Source: Mesorhizobium sp. L-2-11 (GTDB taxonomy: Bacteria; Pseudomonadota; Alphaproteobacteria; Rhizobiales; Rhizobiaceae). From it: a stretch of DNA of 64,000 nt. This document shows, in pieces, positions 52,953-64,000 of the stretch (within the stretch, counting starts at the first letter, position 1; each line of letters starts with the position of its first letter). The notes under the pieces are model-generated. The model did no database searches. It was given only the letters and a program-made list of their open reading frames with translations, and had not been told where the DNA came from. The position numbers were made by a program, and so were the translations under genes. Where the stretch lies: positions 1,364,001 through 1,428,000 of the forward strand of contig NZ_AP023257.1 of NCBI RefSeq assembly GCF_016756595.1, read 5' to 3'.

Positions 52953-54361
52953 CACGCGGCTCCTTTGGCGGCTGCGAAAATGACCATGACGATGCCGAGC
53001 CTGCGCCAGACCGTGAAGGCCAGCGCGCCGGCCTCGAAGATCATCGCGAAGGCGGTGGCCATCGCCGCGCCCCACAGGCCGAAAAGCGGGATCAGCACCA
53101 GATTGAGGCCGATGTTGAAGGCCAGCGTTATGGCGTAGACGGCGGCGCAGATGTTCTGGTTGCCGCTCATGGTGAGCAGGCTTTCGCAGGGGCCGACGGC
53201 GGCGCGGGCGACGACGCCGAAGACCAGCAGGAACAACAGCGGGTAGCCGGCAACGAATTCAGGCCCGAACAAGCTCAGCATCGGCTCGCCCAGCACCAGC
53301 ACCAGCAGCGCCATCAACAGCGATGGCCAGAACGTCCACGACACGGTTTCGCGGGCGAAGGCGGCGAGCTTTTCGGGCTCGCCATGGGTGAATTGCGCGT
53401 AGCGCTGGGCAACGCCTGCCTTGACCGCGAAATAGACGAAATGCACCAGCGCCAGCGTCTTGACCGTGGCGAAATAGACGGCGACGTCGTTGGGATTCAT
53501 ATAGGCGCCGACCATCAGCACGTCGGCATTGGTGAGCAGGAAGAAGAAGCCTTCGACCAAGAAGATCGGCAGCGACACGAAGAACCATTGCGCGAAATGC
53601 AGCTTCCTCGGCCCGGCCGAAATATTCCTGTTCATCCGCGCGGTGATGCCGATGAGCTGGCCGAGCGTGGTGGCATAGGCGGCGGCGATCGAGGCGAAGA
53701 TCGCCGTCCTGGCATCGGGCGCAAAGCCGACCAGAAGCATCAGCGCCATCAGCGCCAGGATCAGCACCGGCCGCACCAGATAAGTCGGCGCCAGCGCAAA
53801 CAGCGCCCACGAGTTGGCCCGCGCCAGCCCCTGCAGCAGATCGGACATGGCGATCATCGGCATGCAGATGAGGCCGAGAATGAACGGCACGACATAGTAG
53901 TATTCAATAAACGGCGACAGCAGCCAGACGCCGAGCGCGCCCAGCCCGGCGATCGCGGTCGAGGCGACCAGCACGAACAGGCGGCTGGTCAGCACGATGC
54001 CGCGCAGTTCGGCCAGCATGTTGCGCTCGCGATATTCGGGAATGAAGCGGATGACCGAGGTGTGGAAGCCGAGGCAGGCGAGATTGCCGACGATGACCAT
54101 CGTCACCCAGACAAGGACAAAAATGCCGTATTCGAACGAGCCCATCCAGCGCGCCATCAGTACCTGGCTGACGAAGGCGATGACGGCGCTGACGATGCGG
54201 ATGGAAAAGGCGATCAGCGACATGCGGCTGGCTTCGCCGCGCTCGTCGGCGGTGAACAGCACAGCATCGATGCGGCCAAGCAGCGGCTTTGCGCGCAGCG
54301 CAAGGCGCTGCGGCAGAAACCGCCCGGCTGTCGTCGCCGCGGAAAAGCGCACCCTGATCAC
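52952..54361 (-). CDS. polysaccharide flippase (Wzx/MATE-like)
   Basis: An integral membrane protein of 469 residues with 12-14 helices, of the polysaccharide biosynthesis/flippase family. Repeated patterns such as LMARWMGSFEYGIFVLVW and the FGPEFVAGYPLLFLLVFG segment fit Wzx-type lipid-linked sugar flippases. Start is a GTG at 54361 with GGAG just upstream; another GTG lies nine bases in. With the GNAT gene it suggests a small surface-polysaccharide cluster. No glycosyltransferase is adjacent. Confidence 0.82.
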   Translation of the reverse strand: MIRVRFSAATTAGRFLPQRLALRAKPLLGRIDAVLFTADERGEASRMSLIAFSIRIVSAVIAFVSQVLMARWMGSFEYGIFVLVWVTMVIVGNLACLGFHTSVIRFIPEYRERNMLAELRGIVLTSRLFVLVASTAIAGLGALGVWLLSPFIEYYYVVPFILGLICMPMIAMSDLLQGLARANSWALFALAPTYLVRPVLILALMALMLLVGFAPDARTAIFASIAAAYATTLGQLIGITARMNRNISAGPRKLHFAQWFFVSLPIFLVEGFFFLLTNADVLMVGAYMNPNDVAVYFATVKTLALVHFVYFAVKAGVAQRYAQFTHGEPEKLAAFARETVSWTFWPSLLMALLVLVLGEPMLSLFGPEFVAGYPLLFLLVFGVVARAAVGPCESLLTMSGNQNICAAVYAITLAFNIGLNLVLIPLFGLWGAAMATAFAMIFEAGALAFTVWRRLGIVMVIFAAAKGAA

Positions 54362-54425
54362 ACTCCGTTTTCGGCCTCTTTTCGGATCTGGGTGTAGTCA
54401 AAACACATTAAGAAACGGTTGGGTG

Positions 54426-54673
54426 AGCTCCCTTCTCCCCGTTCACGGGGGGAAGGTGCCGGCAGGCGGATGAGCGGCGGCGCGAGCGGACGAAAGGTTG
54501 GCGCTATTTACACGCTTCCGCGAGATTCGAGCGGTCAGGCTGGCGGGACAGCGCCTCCTCTGGCCGCCTGATATCAACCCTCAGGTGGGGAGTTTGGCTA
54601 ATCGCCAACGCCGGCGCCGCCCCTCATCCGCCCTTCGGGCACCTTCTCCCCGTGAACGGGGAGAAGGAAGAGC

Positions 54674-54674
<1 letters not shown>
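54426..54674. repeat. inverted pair of intergenic hairpins, family D
   Basis: Arm 1 (54426-54474) and arm 2 (54623-54674) are inverted and diverged copies. Both contain CCTTCTCCCC...GGGGAGAAGG-type hairpins. In arm 2 the stem is CCTTCTCCCC-GTGAAC-GGGGAGAAGG, a perfect 10-bp stem (54642-54667) next to the secA stop, where it may act as terminator. The same unit occurs at 58611 onwards. The remainder of 54362-54673 holds no gene. Confidence 0.75.
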
Positions 54675-57400
<2,726 letters not shown>

Positions 57401-57652
57401 TCAATGGTCCTTTCGATAGCATTCCAAGTCGTTGCGACGGGTGCCGGCCGGCACCTGTCAAATCCACGTGAAACGCGGACAAACGCAAAAAGCGCCCGGA
57501 AAACGGTTCTGGACGCAAAGTCGTTGGACAGATAAGAGGGGGCTCAATCGATGTCAACGGCGCGCTGGCCCTGACGACCGTGCCAAATTCCGCCACAATC
57601 CGGCTGGTCTGGAAGCCATCCCGCCCTAGTTATCCCCATTGGAGTTAATCGT

Positions 57653-58585
57653 ATGTCCTTATTGTTCCGCGGCGCGTCGCTCGCCAGCCTTGGCCTGGCA
57701 TTCGGGCTGACGGCGCTGTCGCTGTCGCCAGCGATGGCGCAGGACACTGCGCCCGCCCAACCAGCCCCGGCCCAACCGGGCGCCCCCGCCCAGCCGGCCG
57801 CGCCGGTCGATCCGAACGCCGTGGTCGCGACGATCAACGGCCAGACGCTGACCGAGGCAGATCTTGCGCTTGCCGAAGGCGAGCTGTCGCAGCAGTTTGC
57901 GCAGATGCCGCCCGAACAGCGCCGCGCCGCAGCCCTTTCGGCGGCGATCGAAATCAAGGTCATGGCCGCCCAGGCGGTCACCACCGGCCTCGACAAGGAT
58001 CCCGACTTCCAGCGCCGCATGGCCTTCCTGCAGCAGCGCGCCCTGCATGGCGAAATGGTCGAGAAGGATGTCGTCGACAAGATCACCGATGCCGAGGTTC
58101 GCGCCCGCTACGACCAGGAAATCGCCAACACGCCGCCGGCCAACGAGGTCCATGCCCGTCACATCCTGGTGAAGACGAAGGAAGAGGCCGACGCGATCAT
58201 CAAGCAGCTCGATGGCGGCGCCGATTTCCAGAAACTGGCCAACGAGCACACCAGCGATCCGAGCGGCAAGACCAGCGGCGGCGATCTCGGCTGGTTCGGA
58301 CCCGGCCAGATGGTGCCGGAATTCGACAAGGCGGTCTTCGCGCTGGCGGTCGGCAAATACACTGAGCAGCCGGTGCAGTCGCAGTTCGGCTGGCATGTCA
58401 TCCAGGTCGAGGACAAGCGCGCCAAGCAGCCGCCGGCCTTCGACCAGGTCAAGGACCAGGCCCGCCAGGCAGTGATCCGCGACAAATACATCGCGCTGGT
58501 CAAGTCACTGCGCGCCCAGGCCAAGGTCGAGATCCCGGACGAGAAGCTGAAGAAGACGGTCGACGCGCTGGAAAACACCAAGTAG
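57653..58585 (+). CDS. parvulin-type peptidyl-prolyl isomerase
   Basis: A periplasmic foldase of 310 residues. The signal peptide ends at PAMA (about residue 28). A Pro/Ala/Gln-rich linker (APAQPAPAQPGAPAQPAAP) precedes a SurA-like helical region (about 55-140), and a PpiC domain spans about 150-255 (NEVHARHILVKTKEEAD, GGDLGWFGPGQMVPEFDKAVFAL, QFGWHVIQVEDKR). It helps newly exported proteins fold. Divergent from secA, which is fitting. Similar to PrsA and SurA in role, but it is neither a lipoprotein nor a double-domain SurA. Confidence 0.88.
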   Translation: MSLLFRGASLASLGLAFGLTALSLSPAMAQDTAPAQPAPAQPGAPAQPAAPVDPNAVVATINGQTLTEADLALAEGELSQQFAQMPPEQRRAAALSAAIEIKVMAAQAVTTGLDKDPDFQRRMAFLQQRALHGEMVEKDVVDKITDAEVRARYDQEIANTPPANEVHARHILVKTKEEADAIIKQLDGGADFQKLANEHTSDPSGKTSGGDLGWFGPGQMVPEFDKAVFALAVGKYTEQPVQSQFGWHVIQVEDKRAKQPPAFDQVKDQARQAVIRDKYIALVKSLRAQAKVEIPDEKLKKTVDALENTK

Positions 58586-58757
58586 GCGAGGGCAAGCAGG
58601 GCAGGCGGTTCTTCCCTTCTCCCCTTGTCTTTTGGGAGAAGGTGGCCGAGCGAAGCTCGGTCGAATGAGGGGTGTTCCAGCTTGACACCGACAGCGCTCC
58701 GGCCAAGACCCCTCAACCGTCTTGGCGCTGCGCGCCAATCCACCTTCTCCCACAAGG

Positions 58758-60054
58758 CAGGGCTGTCCGGGGAAAGTTATTCATATATGAAGGCCATCTG
58801 ATTGGGGGAGGCTCGGTCCTTTGGTCGGCTTGGATTGACCGGTGGCGGCTTGTCGATGGTGTGCAGTTTCCGCCGCCCGAACAAGTATTGAGCGACCAGT
58901 TCTGTGAACCTCAAGATAGGAATAGTGACGCGGCGGGTGCGCGCGACAATGCGCAGCAGCGCAAAGGCGATCATTGCGGCAAAGAGTTGCAGGCGGATTG
59001 CATTGCCGTTGTTGCCGAGGAACTTGCGGATCTTGAGGTGCTGCTTGATCCATCGGAACAGAAGCTCGATGTGCCAGCGGCCTTTGTAAAGCCGTCCAAT
59101 CTCGACGGCGGAGCGCTCCAGATCGTTGGTCAAAAGCGTGATGGTGTCGCCCGTTTCGCGCTGAACGCGCAGGCGACGCAGCCGCATCGGCAGCTTGCAA
59201 GCAGCCTTGCTGACCAAGCTTACCTCACTGTCTTCCACAACCAGGAAGCCGTCGCCCTGCGGCTCGGCTACAGGGCGATCACGCAGCAGCGCCAGCCTCA
59301 TGTTGGATTTGGGCCGCGTCACGAAGATCGATCCGGCTTCGGCGATCGCCGTCCACCAGCCATAATGGCAGTAGCCCTTGTCGAACACGTAGGTCGCTCC
59401 AGCTTCGATCGTGATCTGGCGACCGACCTGGGCGTCGTTGACGTTGGCGTCGGTGATGTCGAGGATGCGCGGACAGTCGGTCTTCGGGTCATAGACGACA
59501 TGCACCTTCATGCCGCGAATGCGCCCGTTCGACTTGGCCCAATCGCACAGTTTGCCGAGCGGAATGGGGGTCGAGTCGATCAGCCGCAGCATCGCTTCGC
59601 CCTCGCGCCGCATTTGCCTGTCGAGCAGGTTCGCCACCAGACCGAACGCCTCGGCAAAGATGGCGACCGGACGCCGTCTGTTGGCATCCGACAAGGTCGA
59701 ACGCATCAACGGACCGCTGCCCAGGTGATAATGATGCTGGCTGTTGGCGTTCCAGCCGGCTTCCAGGCCACGCAAGCTGCTGCTGCCGCAGAACTGGGCA
59801 TAGATCAGCGCCACCAGATGATCCCAGCTTCTGAACGATTTGTCGTACGCATCCCCGTCGTGGCGATCCACAATTGCTTGGAATTGACGCCGATCGATGG
59901 GTTCAAGAAGCTGCCCGAAGATGCTAGGTGCAAAGCGCATGCCCCGTTCCTTTTCTGAGTCTCGACAACCAGAGAAAAGACGGACAAACCCCGTTTTACG
60001 GGGCATGCACATGTGGCATTTCGGTTCACTCAAAACTTTCCCCGGACAGCCCTG
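58758..60054 (-). mobile_element. IS4-family insertion sequence, intact
   Basis: 1297 bp. The ends are perfect 21-bp inverted repeats starting CAGGGCTGTCCGGGGAAAGT. A 9-bp direct repeat CCCACAAGG flanks it (58749-58757 and 60055-60063), the target duplication. It carries one transposase gene with all catalytic residues. Intact ends and identical target copies suggest a recent insertion that may still be mobile. It lies between the PPIase and TetR genes and interrupts neither. Confidence 0.93.
58777..59940 (-). CDS. IS4-family transposase with DUF4372 N-terminus
   Basis: DDE transposase of 387 residues. The first catalytic Asp is in RLIDSTPIP, the second in YVFDKGYCHYG, and the Glu in the YREK pattern YKGRWHIELLFRWIK. 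The N-terminus (FGQLLEPIDRRQFQAIVDRHDGD...FRSWDHLVALIYAQFCG) is the DUF4372 domain of this IS4 group. I use the ATG at 59940, with GGAACGG seven bases upstream; an in-frame ATG at 60033 would run close to the terminal repeat. The gene is intact. Confidence 0.92.
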   Translation of the reverse strand: MRFAPSIFGQLLEPIDRRQFQAIVDRHDGDAYDKSFRSWDHLVALIYAQFCGSSSLRGLEAGWNANSQHHYHLGSGPLMRSTLSDANRRRPVAIFAEAFGLVANLLDRQMRREGEAMLRLIDSTPIPLGKLCDWAKSNGRIRGMKVHVVYDPKTDCPRILDITDANVNDAQVGRQITIEAGATYVFDKGYCHYGWWTAIAEAGSIFVTRPKSNMRLALLRDRPVAEPQGDGFLVVEDSEVSLVSKAACKLPMRLRRLRVQRETGDTITLLTNDLERSAVEIGRLYKGRWHIELLFRWIKQHLKIRKFLGNNGNAIRLQLFAAMIAFALLRIVARTRRVTIPILRFTELVAQYLFGRRKLHTIDKPPPVNPSRPKDRASPNQMAFIYE

Positions 60055-60096
60055 CCCACAAGGGGAGAAGGAAGAAGGGCGGCGCCGAGATCGCCC

Positions 60097-60738
60097 CTAT
60101 CCTACGATGCGTCGACGCCTTGAACGCTGCCGGATCGCCGGCGGCGCGTTCGCCGGTGGAGCTATGCCCTTCAACAGATAGCCAACCGCCTTGCGCAGCG
60201 TCGTCTCGTCTTCGTCGAGGCGATTGGTCAAAAGATGCGTCCAGGCAAAGGAGGCGACCAGGTCGGCGACGAGCGTGGCATCGACGTCGGCCGCGACTTC
60301 GCCTCTTGCCTTGGCGCGTTCGATCATCTGGCCGGTATGGGCATGACGTCCTTTGGTGTATTCGGCAAGCACGGCGGCCACGGTTGCGTCCGACTGCGCC
60401 TCGGCGATCAGCGATCTGAAGATGCTGCCTGACGATGTTTCGCGCCAGTGCGAGAACAGGCTTTTGAGGAAGCCGACAAGATCGTCCTCGAGGGTGCCAG
60501 TATCGGGATAGTCGACGCGCTTTAGCCGCTGATAGACGTCGAACAGCAAGGCGGCTTTGCTCGGCCACCAGCGATAGATTGTCGGCTTTCCCGCACGCGC
60601 CCGCCGCGCCACCGCTTCGATCGAGAAGCCAGAATAACCGGCCTCGACCAGAACTGCCTCGGCGGCGTTGAGAATGGCGTCGGCGCTGTCGGGGTTGCGC
60701 CGCGCGCCGATCGACCTGCGCCCCTGATCCAGACCCAT
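60097..60738 (-). CDS. TetR-family transcriptional regulator
   Basis: A 213-residue repressor. The N-terminal HTH (about 20-66) has [44 protein letters not shown], as in TetR/AcrR. The C-terminal domain fits a tetR_C-type ligand pocket. GGGA...CAGG lies just upstream of the ATG at 60738; a start at 60780 is in frame. A perfect 19-bp palindrome lies 57 bp upstream, in the region shared with argJ. The regulated gene is unknown and may be itself or a gene elsewhere. Confidence 0.87.
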   Translation of the reverse strand: MGLDQGRRSIGARRNPDSADAILNAAEAVLVEAGYSGFSIEAVARRARAGKPTIYRWWPSKAALLFDVYQRLKRVDYPDTGTLEDDLVGFLKSLFSHWRETSSGSIFRSLIAEAQSDATVAAVLAEYTKGRHAHTGQMIERAKARGEVAADVDATLVADLVASFAWTHLLTNRLDEDETTLRKAVGYLLKGIAPPANAPPAIRQRSRRRRIVG

Positions 60739-60794
60739 CCTGTTTTCCCTGCCCACGATTTTCGTCGGCAAATCGTACACGCTTTCTCGTCGAA

Positions 60795-60813
60795 ACGAAA
60801 CGGGCCGTTTCGT
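60795..60813. promoter_or_regulatory. perfect 19-bp palindrome, candidate TetR operator
   Basis: ACGAAACGG-G-CCGTTTCGT is a 9+1+9 perfect inverted repeat in the divergent TetR/argJ region. Its position 57 bp upstream of the TetR start fits an operator for autorepression, and its size is typical of TetR family sites. Confidence 0.6.
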
Positions 60814-60933
60814 GCAACTGAGCGTGTCGTTCCAATGAGAAAGGCATTTGCCCGACCATCAAACGCCCTTGCGCCGGCGCCCGCTATCGGGCAAACCGGC
60901 GTTCCCCTTGCGTTTCTCCCGCCCGAGGTCTTC

Positions 60934-62175
60934 ATGTCAGCCACGATTTCGCCGCTCGCGCCGAAGAAATATCCCAAAATGCCTGATATCGAGGGCGTCC
61001 GCATCGCCACCGCCGAGGCCGGCATAAAGTACAGGAACCGCACCGACCTGCTGACCATGGTCTTTGATGCCGGCACCACGGTCGCCGGCGTGTTCACCAA
61101 GTCGAAATGCCCGTCGGCGCCGGTCGATTTCTGCCGGCAGAACCTCGGGCAGGGCAAGGCGCGCGTCCTGGTCGTCAATTCCGGCAACGCCAATGCCTTC
61201 ACCGGCAACAAGGGCCGAGCCTCCACGGCAATGACCGGCGAGGCTGCAGCCAAGGCTGCCGGCTGCACGCCGGGCGAGGTTTTTCTGGCCTCGACCGGCG
61301 TCATCGGCGAGCCGCTGGATGCCGGCAAGTTCAGCCATCTGCTCGCCGGACTGGTCAAGGACGGCAGGCCGGATCTGTGGCCCGAAGCCGCCAAGGCGAT
61401 CATGACCACCGACACCTATCCGAAACTGGCGACCGCGACGGTAAAACTCGGCGACGCCGATGTCACCATCAACGGCATTGCCAAGGGCGCCGGCATGATC
61501 GCGCCCGACATGGCGACGATGCTCTCCTTCATCGCCACCGACGCGCCGATCCCAGCCCCCGTGCTGCAGGACCTTTTGTCGCGCGGCACCGCCAAGACGT
61601 TCAATGCGGTCACCGTCGACAGCGACACCTCGACCAGCGACACGCTGCTGATGTTCGCCACCGGCACGGCCGCCCGGCGCGGCGCGCCTGATATCATGAA
61701 TGCCGGCGATGCGCGCCTCGGCGCCTTCCGCCGCGCGCTCGGCAAAGTGCTGAAAGCCCTGGCGCTGCAAGTGGTGCGCGACGGCGAGGGGGCGCGCAAA
61801 CAGGTCGAGGTCACCGTCACAGGCGCGAAATCGGCGCGCTCGGCCAAGCGCATCGCGCTGTCGATCGCCAATTCGCCGCTGGTCAAGACGGCGGTCGCCG
61901 GCGAGGACGCCAATTGGGGACGCGTCGTCATGGCTGTCGGCAAGGCCGGTGAGCCGGCCGACCGTGACCTTTTGTCGATCTGGTTCGGCGACATCAGGCT
62001 GGCGCATCAGGGCGAGCGCGATGCCGCCTACTCCGAGGAGGCGACATCGGCCTACATGAAGCGCGACGAGATCCGCATCCGTGCCGATATCGGCATCGGC
62101 CGCGGCAAGGCGACGGTGTGGACTTGCGACCTCACCAAGGAGTATGTCGCCATCAACGGCGATTATCGGAGCTGA
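60934..62175 (+). CDS. argJ: bifunctional ornithine acetyltransferase / N-acetylglutamate synthase
   Basis: Arginine biosynthesis enzyme of 413 residues. It transfers the acetyl group from N-acetylornithine to glutamate and may also acetylate glutamate from acetyl-CoA. The protein cuts itself at Ala-Thr in DMATMLSF (about residue 196-197) to give two chains, with the Thr as nucleophile. TTDTYPK and the C-terminal [29 protein letters not shown] segment are intact. I use the ATG at 60934 ([10 protein letters not shown]), with AGG upstream; a longer start at 60835 is unlikely. The next gene overlaps its stop by one base. Confidence 0.95.
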   Translation: MSATISPLAPKKYPKMPDIEGVRIATAEAGIKYRNRTDLLTMVFDAGTTVAGVFTKSKCPSAPVDFCRQNLGQGKARVLVVNSGNANAFTGNKGRASTAMTGEAAAKAAGCTPGEVFLASTGVIGEPLDAGKFSHLLAGLVKDGRPDLWPEAAKAIMTTDTYPKLATATVKLGDADVTINGIAKGAGMIAPDMATMLSFIATDAPIPAPVLQDLLSRGTAKTFNAVTVDSDTSTSDTLLMFATGTAARRGAPDIMNAGDARLGAFRRALGKVLKALALQVVRDGEGARKQVEVTVTGAKSARSAKRIALSIANSPLVKTAVAGEDANWGRVVMAVGKAGEPADRDLLSIWFGDIRLAHQGERDAAYSEEATSAYMKRDEIRIRADIGIGRGKATVWTCDLTKEYVAINGDYRS

Positions 62176-62954
62176 TGGCGTTGGTTTCCAGACATCCGGC
62201 AAGCGTGCTTGCCATCGTGCGCCGCTACGAGGCGGCCGGCTTTCGCGCCTGGCCGGCGGCGGCCGTGCATTATGACGGCACCTGGGTGGTGCGGCTGACG
62301 GCGGGCCATCCGGCCAAGCGGCTGAATTCGGTCAACCCGCTCGATCCGGGCGACATCCAGCACATTGCCGAGCGTATCGGCCGCGCCAGCCGTCGTTTCG
62401 ACGCCTATGGCCGGCCGCTGACCTTCCGCATATCACCGCTGTCGGGGCCGATCCTTGCCAAACATCTCGACAGCGAGGGCTGGAGCACATTCGACGAATC
62501 GCTGGTCATGCGGCTGCCGCTGGCGGACGCCCAGCTCGATGCCGCCATGGACCAGATCCCGCTGAAGGACATCAGCCGCTTCATCGGCGCGGCGCTCAAG
62601 GTAAGCGGCTCGGATGTGTCGCTGCGGCCGGGCCTGTCGGAGATCATCGGCGCCATCCAGCCGGAAGCCGGGCTGTTCGCGCTCGAAGACGGCGCCGAAC
62701 CGCTGGCGACGCTGATCTGCGTCCATGACGGCGATCTTGCCGGGCTGTTCGAGATCGCCACCGACAGATCGGTGCGCAACCAGGGCCATGGCCGCCACCT
62801 CATCCTGTCGGCGCTGAAATGGGCGCGGCTGCGCGGCGCCCGGGAAGCCTGGCTGCAGGTCGAGGCGGAAAACGCACCGGCGCTGGCGCTCTATCGTTCG
62901 CTCGGGTTCGACGAAGTCTATCGTTACCATTATCGCCGGCCGCCCGGCGCATGA
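62175..62954 (+). CDS. GNAT-family N-acetyltransferase
   Basis: A 259-residue protein whose C-terminal half (about 130-255) is a GNAT domain. The acetyl-CoA motif is SVRNQGHGRHLILSALKWARLRGAREAWLQVEAENAPALALYRSLGF. The N-terminal half is of unknown type. The ATG overlaps the argJ stop (TGATG), and its end overlaps mutT (ATGA), so it lies in a coupled three-gene operon. The acetyl acceptor is unknown. In several rhizobial genomes this trio is conserved. Confidence 0.85.
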   Translation: MALVSRHPASVLAIVRRYEAAGFRAWPAAAVHYDGTWVVRLTAGHPAKRLNSVNPLDPGDIQHIAERIGRASRRFDAYGRPLTFRISPLSGPILAKHLDSEGWSTFDESLVMRLPLADAQLDAAMDQIPLKDISRFIGAALKVSGSDVSLRPGLSEIIGAIQPEAGLFALEDGAEPLATLICVHDGDLAGLFEIATDRSVRNQGHGRHLILSALKWARLRGAREAWLQVEAENAPALALYRSLGFDEVYRYHYRRPPGA

Positions 62955-63373
62955 CCGGCTCGGATCCTGTCAGCAAGCGCCTGCTCCTGGTCGCAGCCTG
63001 CGCGCTGGTCGATACCGACGGCCGCGTGCTTCTGGCGCAGCGCCCCGAAGGCAAGCAGTTGGCCGGCCTGTGGGAGTTTCCGGGCGGCAAGGTCGAGCCC
63101 GGCGAGACGCCGGAAGAATGCCTGATCCGCGAATTGTACGAGGAGATCGGCATCGAGACCGATATTCCCTGCCTGGCGCCGTTCACCTTCGCCAGCCATT
63201 CCTACGACGATTTTCACCTGCTGATGCCGCTGTTCGTCTGCCGTCGCTTCCGCGGCATCGCGCAGCCGAAGGAGGCGCAGGCACTGAAATGGGTGCGGCC
63301 GCGCCAGATGCGCGATTTTCCGATGCCGCCGGCCGACGCGCCGCTGATCCAGTTCCTCATCGATCTTCTGTGA
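62951..63373 (+). CDS. mutT: 8-oxo-dGTP diphosphatase (MutT)
   Basis: A 140-residue Nudix hydrolase that removes oxidised dGTP from the nucleotide pool. The Nudix box runs G-K-V-E-P-G-E-T-P-E-E-C-L-I-R-E-L-Y-E-E-I-G-I (about 38-60), all signature residues in place. The ATG overlaps the GNAT stop (ATGA), so I discard the longer in-frame start at 62819. MutT is the best guess within the family, since the body (LLAQRPEGKQLAGLWEFPGG) matches it. Confidence 0.9.
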   Translation: MTGSDPVSKRLLLVAACALVDTDGRVLLAQRPEGKQLAGLWEFPGGKVEPGETPEECLIRELYEEIGIETDIPCLAPFTFASHSYDDFHLLMPLFVCRRFRGIAQPKEAQALKWVRPRQMRDFPMPPADAPLIQFLIDLL

Positions 63374-63484
63374 TGTTGCCCTGCGAGACCTAGACAACGT
63401 TAATGGAAGATTTATCTGGCCGTGAAAAAATGACGCAGAAATCGAAGGCAGGTCGTGTCCAGGCCTTCGCCGGAGTGCGGTTGC

Positions 63485-63826
63485 ATGAGCCTCGACAGGG
63501 ACTGGGATTCGATCCGACCCAACCGCAGCTTTAGGGCTGCTGGCATGGGAATATTGCGAATCACGCTTTTGTTCGGCTCGGCCGCGGTGGCGTTGGCCTT
63601 GATCGCGACGCCGCTCCTCGACAGCCGGATGCGATCCGGCCGCGACGATTTTGCCGGCGGCCTCGACCGGATGAGCACAGGGTCGGTTGGAAGCAGGGGG
63701 TCGGTTGGAAGCACGGGTTCGACCGGCCGTCGTGATACCTACACGCTGCGCAGGAGCGTGCTGCAGCCGCTGCCCACCTCGATCTGCGTTATACGCGACA
63801 ATGGCCAGCGCAGCGGCGACTGCTGA
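63485..63826 (+). CDS. small single-helix membrane protein of unknown function
   Basis: A 113-residue protein with one membrane helix (ILRITLLFGSAAVALALIAT, about 23-42), then a Ser/Gly/Thr stretch (STGSVGSRGSVGSTGSTGRR) encoded by near-identical short DNA repeats. The C-terminus has two Cys (TSICVIRD, RSGDC). I do not recognise a family. It lies just upstream of a Flp pilin gene, so it may be part of the Tad pilus locus. Starts at 63455 (GTG), 63485 and 63545 are all possible. Confidence 0.6.
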   Translation: MSLDRDWDSIRPNRSFRAAGMGILRITLLFGSAAVALALIATPLLDSRMRSGRDDFAGGLDRMSTGSVGSRGSVGSTGSTGRRDTYTLRRSVLQPLPTSICVIRDNGQRSGDC

Positions 63827-63852
63827 CACCCGCCAAAGCGGTGCTTTCATCG

Positions 63853-63888
63853 CCTGTTAAGCCTGTGTCATTAACCTTTCTTAACAGG
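63853..63888. promoter_or_regulatory. inverted repeat and CtrA-like box before the pilin gene
   Basis: CCTGTTAAG (63853-63861) and CTTAACAGG (63880-63888) are a perfect 9-bp inverted pair, 36 bp before the pilin ATG. The inner TTAACCTTTCTTAAC resembles the CtrA site TTAA-N7-TTAAC with a one-base shorter spacer. In Caulobacter CtrA controls pilA. An inference. Confidence 0.45.
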
Positions 63889-63924
63889 TCCGCGCTAAGG
63901 TTCCGGCAAGCGGGATCGACGGCC

Positions 63925-64000
63925 ATGAAAACATTGCTGCAACGATTTTGGGAAGACAAGAGCGGCGCGACGGCTGTCGAATATGGGCTGATCGTGGCCG
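63925..64000 (+). CDS. Flp-type pilin (partial, cut by window end)
   Basis: The first 25 codons read MKTLLQRFWEDKSGATAVEYGL and the helix start IVA. This is the class IVb Flp pilin leader: a short basic N-terminus, the cleavage site DKSG/A and the hydrophobic helix with E5 and Y6 of the mature chain (ATAVEYGLI). The major subunit of the Tad pilus. The gene continues past the window. The usual tad/cpa genes would follow. Confidence 0.88.
   Translation, partial: MKTLLQRFWEDKSGATAVEYGLIVA

Larger units (their letters stand above)
58611..60078. repeat. family D hairpin repeat split by an insertion element
   Basis: Left part 58611-58757 carries CCTTCTCCCC...GGGAGAAGG plus an inverted second half. 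The right part 60064-60078 (GGAGAAGGAAGAAGG) completes the second hairpin. If the element (58758-60054) and one target copy are removed, the sequence reads CCTTCTCCC-ACAA-GGGGAGAAGG. The insertion thus lies in the loop of the second hairpin. Confidence 0.75.

Overview
The window is GC-rich DNA from an alphaproteobacterium of the order Rhizobiales, most like Mesorhizobium. That is an inference from gene content (TIGR02302/DUF4175 protein, TlpA, UgpBAEC, NrsF-type anti-sigma, many class III cyclases) and from palindromic intergenic repeats of the kind common in that genus. No database was searched. Most of the window is ordinary chromosome. One accessory block stands out, at about 23.8-37.3 kb.

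Layout. 0-9 kb: hpt, a receiver-only response regulator, a divergent DMT exporter/LysR pair, a cyclase with a TolB-like domain and TPRs, and a large TIGR02302 membrane protein. 9-14 kb: a PLP dehydratase with a divergent ArsR-type regulator, then lysA, a small lipoprotein and argH, with divergent tlpA. 14-22.4 kb: a Ugp-type sugar/glycerol-phosphate importer (ugpBAEC) convergent with an Fbp-type iron importer (fbpABC). Both have a strong stem-loop directly after the binding-protein gene. 22.4-23.8 kb: an ECF sigma factor with its NrsF-like membrane anti-sigma.

23.8-37.3 kb is the most interesting part. A LuxR-type regulator carries the Trp-to-Met and Tyr-to-Trp changes typical of plant-signal-sensing LuxR solos (OryR/PsoR/PipR class). 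It is divergent from a proline iminopeptidase gene followed by a complete peptide-type ABC importer (two permeases, a fused double ATPase and a family 5 binding protein). On its other side, 34 bp away on the same strand, is a 1065-residue cyclase-AAA-TPR protein whose cyclase domain has lost two usual catalytic residues. A 28-codon ORF with a near-perfect Shine-Dalgarno and a haem peroxidase gene follow on the same strand. Two small unknown genes, one very rich in tryptophan, converge on the peroxidase. The likely logic is peptide or amide-like signal uptake, processing by the peptidase, sensing by the LuxR protein, and output through the cyclase-like ATPase. The LuxR/pip/ABC core matches the described PipR arrangement. 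The cyclase-like ATPase, peptide and peroxidase branch is not one I know.

37.7-54.4 kb: hbd, etfA and etfB; rhomboid protease, PduO-type adenosyltransferase and a small membrane protein; an SDR; YihY; a DMT exporter; gluQ; a 3-methyladenine glycosylase; an HNH protein; DsbB-like and YqaA-like membrane proteins; tRNA-Leu(CAA); a YefM-YoeB module sitting between a GNAT gene and a duplicated fragment of its own 3' end; and a polysaccharide flippase. 54.6-64 kb: secA, a parvulin PPIase, an intact IS4-type element with perfect terminal repeats and a 9-bp target duplication inside an intergenic hairpin, TetR, an argJ-GNAT-mutT overlapping operon, a small membrane protein, and the start of a Flp pilin gene cut by the window edge.
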